Part shown: positions 58,822-64,000 of the stretch, piece after piece | How positions within the stretch are numbered: position 1 is the first letter of the stretch | How the letters are laid out: each line of letters opens with the position of its first letter | DNA from: Sphaeramia orbicularis | Lineage: Eukaryota > Chordata > Actinopteri > Kurtiformes > Apogonidae | Direction: 5' to 3' | Length of the DNA: 64,000 nt | NCBI RefSeq assembly: GCF_902148855.1 | Contig: NC_043976.1 | Location: forward strand, 20,000,166 to 20,064,165 | Made by a program: the position numbers and the translations under genes | The notes under the pieces: model-generated | Database searches by the model: none | What the model was told of the DNA's origin: nothing | What the model saw: the letters and a program-made list of their open reading frames with translations, nothing else

Positions 58822-61298
58822 TTTTTTGTACATATGATCTTATTTATTGTGCCATCCAGACGGAGCTGAGTGACGGGATTGCCATGATGGTTGGTACCAA
58901 CGACCGGATGCAAGGCATCATTAGTCAGCTAGAGGAAGCCTGTCGTGCCATAGAGGTCAGTGTCCGACTGCTGCGCTGCTTGGCCGCTCACTCACGCAGC
59001 AAGCCTCGCTCCGTGCACACACTGGTACACCTGCACTCACCTGCACAGACATACAAATGTAACGTGTCCTTGCCAGTGCCGCTCTCTTTGCTTTTATCTG
59101 TCTGAGAGGTTTAGAGAGGACCATTAATGCTTTGGATGCCTCGGTCCTTATTCTCTTTTGTCTGTTTTCTTCTGTTGCTTCTACGTGCACTTAGCAGCGT
59201 ACTTTGTTATTCCTCTGGCCCAGTCACATCCAAAACAAGCAGTGTAATTGATGGGGAGAGAACAGACAGCTCTTCTATGGTTCACGTGCCCCAGTTGGAG
59301 GTAGCAGAGAGGAAACTGGAGTGGGTCCAATCCCCCATGTATTACCCTAAGTGGCGTCACTCAGGATGGACATGCTGAATGAGCTTTGCTGTTCTCCCTC
59401 TCACATATGGCACTACCACAGGGGCGGAAGACAGGCTAACCAGCTGGACCATTTGTAGTTTGTAGTATTCACATGACTGTAAACACTAAGTAACAGCACA
59501 CTACAGTACCTCATTTACACGAGCGTTATCTTCAGTCTTGAATATTCTAAACTGTCCCTTTTCAGTACATCTCTGTGCAGTATATGTACATGGGTCACAC
59601 ATATGATTCTGATAAATTATAAATTTGCATTTACTTTCACAATTTATGAACTCTTTCTCTCTCATGCGTATATAGGAGAATAGTCGGAGGCAGAAGACGG
59701 TGGTGTGTGAGAAGTTCGACCAGCTGTACACAATTCTGGAGGAGAAGAAGAGGGAGTTGAGTCAGAAGGTGACAGCCGAACAGGAAGAGAAGGTTAACTA
59801 CATCAGGGGACTAACCAGGAAGTATGGAGACCACCTGGAGGAGAGCTGTAAGACAGTGGAGATGGGGATCCAAACCATGGAGGAGCAGGAGATGGCTGTC
59901 TTCCTGCAGGTCAGAGTTAAAACCAATCAGATTTCAAGATATAGGCTTAAACGAGTATCAGTGTTTTTTTTTTTTCATCGAATGGGAATTTAGTTCTTTT
60001 TCCTTTGTCTCTCAAAGAACTCAAAGCCCCTCCTCCAAAAGTAAGTGCTTGTGATTTTGGAAGCGTTTTTGCATCTTCAGATACACTAACAAATGTAACA
60101 CTACTAAAACACATTTTTGTGCCTTTTTGTTAATTACTGTTACTGTCAGTACAGCATGATCATGCCATCTCCGTGGGAGTTGTCGAAAGTAATTGTGTTA
60201 ATTATAACAAATAAATATCATGAGCCCGGTTCACACGTCATTAACATGTGTCTCGGGTGATCCGATCACAGAGGTGTGAACACACTTGAGAGGCCCCAGC
60301 ACTACGCTGAGATTCAGTCACTCAGACCTCATTTAGAGTTTGTCTGGATCACATATGGTCCCGTTCATTAATGGGTGTGTATACAAAAAACCCACAAAGA
60401 AATGTACAATTTTGAGTCTTTCTTCTTTGGCATCATAAGTGGTTGCATTCCTCCACTACAGTTCTTCCACAGAAAACACATCCCTCCATTGACTGTCTTT
60501 GGTTTGTATGCTGTTCCCTAAGAGAGACAGAAACACACGCATAAAACCTATGCCCCAGATTAGAGGTTGTACCTTTGCGATTGTAGAATATTTACTCCCT
60601 CATCATGTGCGCCTGTACACAGTTTTCTGCACTCTTGATTCAGGGTAATTTGATCTGCTTAATAAATCTGTCCCTTGCACATGTAAATTATGGATGTGAT
60701 TATTTGTAAATAGAGCAGGATATATAGAGCTGACATACTTAGAGGCGTGTACTTGTAATTGGATCACCTAAGATACATGTTGATGTCAGTTTGGAAAAGA
60801 GCAGTTATTCCTAAAATTAGTAATGGAATGTGCTGAATGTCACTGGTTAGTATTTAAACTCTGTAGAAGTTGATTTCTTATCCTAACTACGTGTTTTGCA
60901 CTCAGGATTGCAGAGGCATCCAGTACAGCGCACTTGGATAAAGTTGAACGTGGCTACGAGAACATGGATCATTTTAAAGTGGACTTCAGGAAAGAGAGCA
61001 AGGCCCTGCGCTCCATCGATTTCATCCAAGGTGAAGACAGTGGCACTCATTTTCTGTTCTGTTCTGCTTCTTTTTTGACTCCTGTAATTGCCTCAATTTT
61101 ATTTTGTTACTTCTATGTGCAGACAATGATGATGATGATGAAGACAATGAGGATGGAGAGGCAGACGCCGAGGAGGCAGAGGGAGCCCAGACTGGTTCTG
61201 CAGGCGCCGCCGTTACAGCTTCCTCTGTACATGCGACGCCGCCTCAGGCCGCAGTCAACGCCTCCACCAGCACAGCCAAGAGCGCTGCCTCAACCTAG
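54984..61298 (+). CDS. trim55: Tripartite motif protein 55 (MuRF2-type muscle RING-finger E3 ligase), short form
   Basis: TRIM55 is a striated-muscle E3 ubiquitin ligase that binds microtubules, titin and myosin. Exons: 54984-55112, 55612-55784, 57547-57724, 58860-58955, 59676-59909, 60018-60040, 60906-61030 and 61123-61298; 1,134 bases, 377 codons plus stop. RING: C13, C16, C29, H31, C34, C37, C64, C67. B-box 115-147: C115, H118, C127, H130, C135, C138, H144, C147; position 130 is Cys in human TRIM55. Coiled coil about 161-280, COS box with GYENMDHF about 281-319, then an acidic Asp/Glu tract and a Ala/Ser/Thr-rich end. [11 protein letters not shown] after the RING is TRIM55-like rather than TRIM63-like, and crh next door agrees. 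Exon 6 is a 23-base microexon. Human TRIM55 is about 548 residues, so the long C-terminal region is missing. A later alternative exon cannot be excluded. Confidence 0.92.
55785..57546 (+). other. trim55: trim55 intron 2
   Basis: Non-coding. It contains a short A run near 55825 and otherwise unremarkable AT-rich sequence; no nested gene, RNA or clear transposon. Confidence 0.45.
58047..58412. mobile_element. Tc1/mariner-type MITE in trim55 intron 3
   Basis: The left end TAGTCATGGAAAAAACTATT and the complement of the right end TAGTCGCAGAAAAAATTATT form diverged terminal inverted repeats within TATA context, and TA flanks both sides. The roughly 365-base inside is non-coding. It matches in layout and sequence a Tc1-type MITE that I recall as common in fish genomes. 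Confidence 0.75.
58640..58821. repeat. Compound (GACA)n(GATA)n(GATC)n(GATA)n microsatellite
   Basis: About five GACA units, five GATA units, fifteen GATC units and eighteen GATA units follow in order. GATC and GATA blocks differ from their neighbours by one base per unit. The tract ends only 38 bases before the trim55 exon 4 acceptor. Each GATC is also a fully self-complementary site. Confidence 0.95.
60220..60390. repeat. Possible dispersed repeat in trim55 intron 6
   Basis: The sequence around GTTCACACGTCATTAACATG, GGTGATCCGATCACAGAGG and the closing complement-like part resembles a repeat family seen widely in fish (ttcacacctggcattaacatg-type). No clean termini were set, so this is a weak call. 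Confidence 0.3.
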
Positions 61299-62245
61299 CC
61301 GTCAGAAACAGTATGAGTGACGCTCCTAGATGTTAATTTCAGGTCAGTTGTAATACCTTTTTTCTGAAATCAGGGAACTGTGAGCCAGAATTAGATCTGC
61401 GCTGTAGGGAAAGCTAGAGTTGCAGGGTTAGATCTAAAGGAGGCAAAGTTTCAGTTCAACTCTGTCAGTTTTACTGTATTGTGTTAGAATGCATCACTGC
61501 ATACTAACCAATCCTATTGCTTCTGTTTTGGATTAAATACATGTATCATTGTGCGGTTTTTGGACATACTAAGTGACAGACAGACTATACGTGTCTATTG
61601 ATGATTCCCAATAGTCTGAATTGTTCATGTATTTTTTTATGTCGCTGACCTTTATCAAGTCAGTGCTCACAGCATCATTAGGACACACGGCAAGAGGGCC
61701 TCAGGTTGTCCTCCCCATCGTATATGTTTTTATGACTGATACAACTTTATTAGTTGAGTAGCAGACTAAAAACTGGTGCTGCGACATTTTGGAATTTCAT
61801 TAAGAGGCATCCTGGATTATGTGTCAGACACTTTGTTGCATAAGAAGTGTATTTTCCTATTATGAAAAAAGCATTTTAGTCTGATTTTTGCTATATTGTA
61901 TAGTAATCTGTTGTTAAAATAGAATTTCAACAATATAATGGTTGTTACCAGAATAACACACCTAAACTTACATGTGATAGTTTAATGTTACAGATGTTGC
62001 TGTTTTATATGTTTTCTGAAGTGAATGTGAAAAGGGAATTTACTTATTTTTTTCTGATTTTTCTTTTAAAAGAAGCCGGCATTAGATCTCTTTCTTGGCC
62101 ATTTCTCTTAGCAGGTGTTAGTTTATTCCTATTACTACTGATGTCACTGTTATTCATGTCTGTCTGAAATGAAATACACAGGAAAAATTTATCACTTTTT
62201 TCCCTTTTTGCATATTTTTTATCTCAAATAAAATGAAAATCAAAT
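61299..62245 (+). other. trim55: trim55 3' UTR
   Basis: Non-coding sequence after the trim55 stop, with AATAAA at 62227-62232 as the likely polyadenylation signal. No other gene is visible. Confidence 0.55.
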
Positions 62246-63077
62246 GAAGAGAACATTAGTGCTCTTTATTCACACGGTTGCTCTCAGCCCTTGTGTTTGG
62301 TTATTCCTCTGTTCCTGAATGCAACTCACTGAACAGAGACTGCAGCGAGCCTCGGAACACCACTTTTCCACAGTCTGCCCTGTGATGGTCTCACCTTGCT
62401 GTGTTCCACTATTGAAGCAGTCCACCACTGAGACCCATCCACGGTCATTATTGTGCACCATCTTTCAGTGAGTTGGATCCTTTACAAATGTGCTCAATAC
62501 TGCTCTAAGCCCCAAGTTGCTAAGTGGGCTAAACAGAATAGGATGACTCACACCCACAGCTCTTGTTTAGTTTACCCTGACACCGTGGGTCAAGGATCAG
62601 CAAAGCACGCACATACAAACAAATGCACAGAGTGTCTTTCACACTCATTAGCTATCAGTGGTGCATCTCTCAGTTGTCTGTGGTTTCCTCTTGTTGGTAT
62701 AATGAGACCAGCTTCTTGAGGATTAAGGCTTTTTCAGAGGGGATGTGAGAAAAAAAGGCATAGTGTTAACCCACGACTTGGCTCTAGAGCAATGCCATGG
62801 TTACACCATACAACATATTTGTATTCAGAAAGACATCTACTGCCTATGAATCAATATCTGTGTAGGCAAGACTGAAGATACAGTGGCCATTTATGTTCTC
62901 TCCAACCACCTTTACCTCTAAAACATATCAGTCTCCTTTGTGAGATTTCACATATTTGTTAGTAGAGGAGCATATTGGTCAAAATTAGAAATTGGGGAAT
63001 AGTTAAATGGGATTAGTTGGTTTATTAATCCATATGTAAGGATTTCCACAGAGAAGTGTAAGCATTGCTTTTAATTT
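62246..63077. other. Intergenic between trim55 and crh
   Basis: About 0.8 kb of plain sequence between the two converging genes. I see no gene, repeat or clear regulatory motif. Confidence 0.4.
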
Positions 63078-63482
63078 TTTATTAAAAAATATAGATATAA
63101 GACGTTCTCTTGCACAACAAAAAATGACTGGTTGCACATAAGTTTATTAACAAACATAAATATCATAAATACAGTGAGTCATAATCTATAACAAAATTAA
63201 ATTTTTTCAATGCAGTATTTCATGACTTAACCAAAAGTATTTCATCTCAAATATGAAGAACGGTGAGATTCTACAGATTTGACACAAACATTAAAATGGT
63301 AAGGTACAATCGGATCATTATGAGCCAAGCCCGTTTACGCTCCATAGTTTGAGGTTAAAGCTATAAATAATAGAGTGATAAAGCAGCACTATATTGTACA
63401 GAGCATGTTTTGTGCTGATGGTAAAAATGAGAAATAAGAAAAAAGATGAAAGGGAGATCTTTGGCGGACTGGATTGAGGTCT
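63078..63482 (-). other. crh 3' UTR
   Basis: Minus-strand sequence after the crh stop. AATAAA signals (TTTATT on the plus strand) lie at 63143-63148 and 63078-63083. The run is AT-rich, as usual for CRH 3' UTRs. Confidence 0.5.
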
Positions 63483-63995
63483 TCATTTCCCGAAGAGCTC
63501 CATCATTCTTCTGTTATTTTGCGCTTGTTGGGCCAGCTGTTCCGCCCTGGACATCTCCATCATCTCCCGGAGCAGGTGGAAGGTCAGATCCAGGGATATC
63601 GGCGGGTCCTCGGACCTCCTTCCCCTCTCCATCGACTCGTCCCCACGGTCACCGAAGCCGCTTATGAGCGCCCTGATGTTTCCAACTTTCCCCTGTAAAA
63701 GACGCCTCGTCAGCTGGAGTTGCAGTGCTCTGTTGAAGATTGCAGGTGATCCGCCGGGATACATTGACGATGATGGGAAAGAGTTAGAGTCCCCGTTGCC
63801 CAGTCGGATGAAATACTCCTCTCCAAGCCGCTCCAAGATGGGACCAGACTGCTGCTCCTGCTGCTGCTGGGAGTTCTGGGTTTGGGGAGCTGGGACGCGC
63901 AGGGCACCGCCAGGGCTCTCAATAGCCCGACATTCGTAGCGCGGTAAGAAGGCAACTAGCAGAATCACGGTGGTACCAAATAAATTGAGCTTCAT
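63483..63995 (-). CDS. crh: Corticotropin-releasing hormone precursor, divergent teleost type
   Basis: CRH drives pituitary ACTH release and acts as a brain neuropeptide. The 170-codon precursor lies in one exon, as in other vertebrates (exon 1 is non-coding and outside the window). Residues 1 to about 24 form a signal peptide (MKLNLFGTTVILLVAFLPRY). A cryptic middle part has ERLGEEYFIRLGN and the RALQLQLTRRLLQGKVGNI block. A dibasic RR (126-127) precedes the 41-residue hormone at 128-168, which starts SEDPPISLDLTFHLLRE and ends RRMMELF, followed by GK for amidation. Compared with the usual fish SEEPPISLDLTF...RKMMEIF form it differs at about eight sites, which suggests the second teleost copy (crha/teleocortin) rather than crhb. 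Naming of the paralogue is inference. Confidence 0.93.
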   Translation of the reverse strand: MKLNLFGTTVILLVAFLPRYECRAIESPGGALRVPAPQTQNSQQQQEQQSGPILERLGEEYFIRLGNGDSNSFPSSSMYPGGSPAIFNRALQLQLTRRLLQGKVGNIRALISGFGDRGDESMERGRRSEDPPISLDLTFHLLREMMEMSRAEQLAQQAQNNRRMMELFGK

Positions 63996-64000
63996 GTCAG

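Overview
The window looks like teleost fish DNA, probably percomorph. It is AT-rich nuclear sequence with short phase-consistent exons and GT/AG (twice GC/AG) splice sites. It carries fish-type Tc1/mariner, hAT and MITE copies and many microsatellites. The gene order is armc1 (-), mtfr1 (+), pde7a (-), a tRNA-Tyr/tRNA-Ala group, trim55 (+), crh (-). As I recall, this matches the ARMC1-MTFR1-PDE7A-(DNAJC5B)-tRNA-TRIM55-CRH block of human 8q13.1, so this is an ancestral vertebrate syntenic block. No viral or LTR element was recognised.

Layout. 1-7.5 kb: no gene seen; two blocks that look like conserved non-coding DNA (about 0.95-1.7 and 2.64-3.19 kb) and one unexplained GC-rich block (5.03-5.25 kb). 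7.5-12.8 kb: armc1, six coding exons, reconstructed to 276 codons. 12.8-13.4 kb: CCAAT-rich shared promoter. 13.3-19.2 kb: mtfr1, seven coding exons, 329 codons. 19.2-42 kb: pde7a, converging on mtfr1, twelve coding exons, 509 codons, with a 10.6-kb first intron and a 1.6-kb Tc1 transposon in intron 2. 42-50.7 kb: gene-free, with transposon remnants and microsatellites. 50.8-53.8 kb: intron-containing tRNA-Tyr(GUA), tRNA-Ala(AGC), a split tRNA-Ala relic and a lone tRNA-Ala 3' half, mixed with a hAT element and a small mariner-like MITE. 55-62.2 kb: trim55 (MuRF2 type), eight coding exons including a 23-bp microexon, 377 codons with a short acidic tail. 63.5-64 kb: crh, one coding exon for a divergent CRH precursor of the kind teleosts keep as a second copy (crha/teleocortin type).

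How the genes relate. armc1 and mtfr1 are head-to-head over a short CCAAT-rich promoter, and both products act on mitochondrial shape and distribution. pde7a encodes a cAMP phosphodiesterase with two N-terminal RRGAIS motifs. trim55 is a striated-muscle E3 ligase and crh a neuropeptide hormone; no functional link ties these to the mitochondrial pair. Exon phases were checked by summing lengths: every reconstructed CDS is a whole number of codons. Assignments come from recalled human protein sequences; no database search was run.
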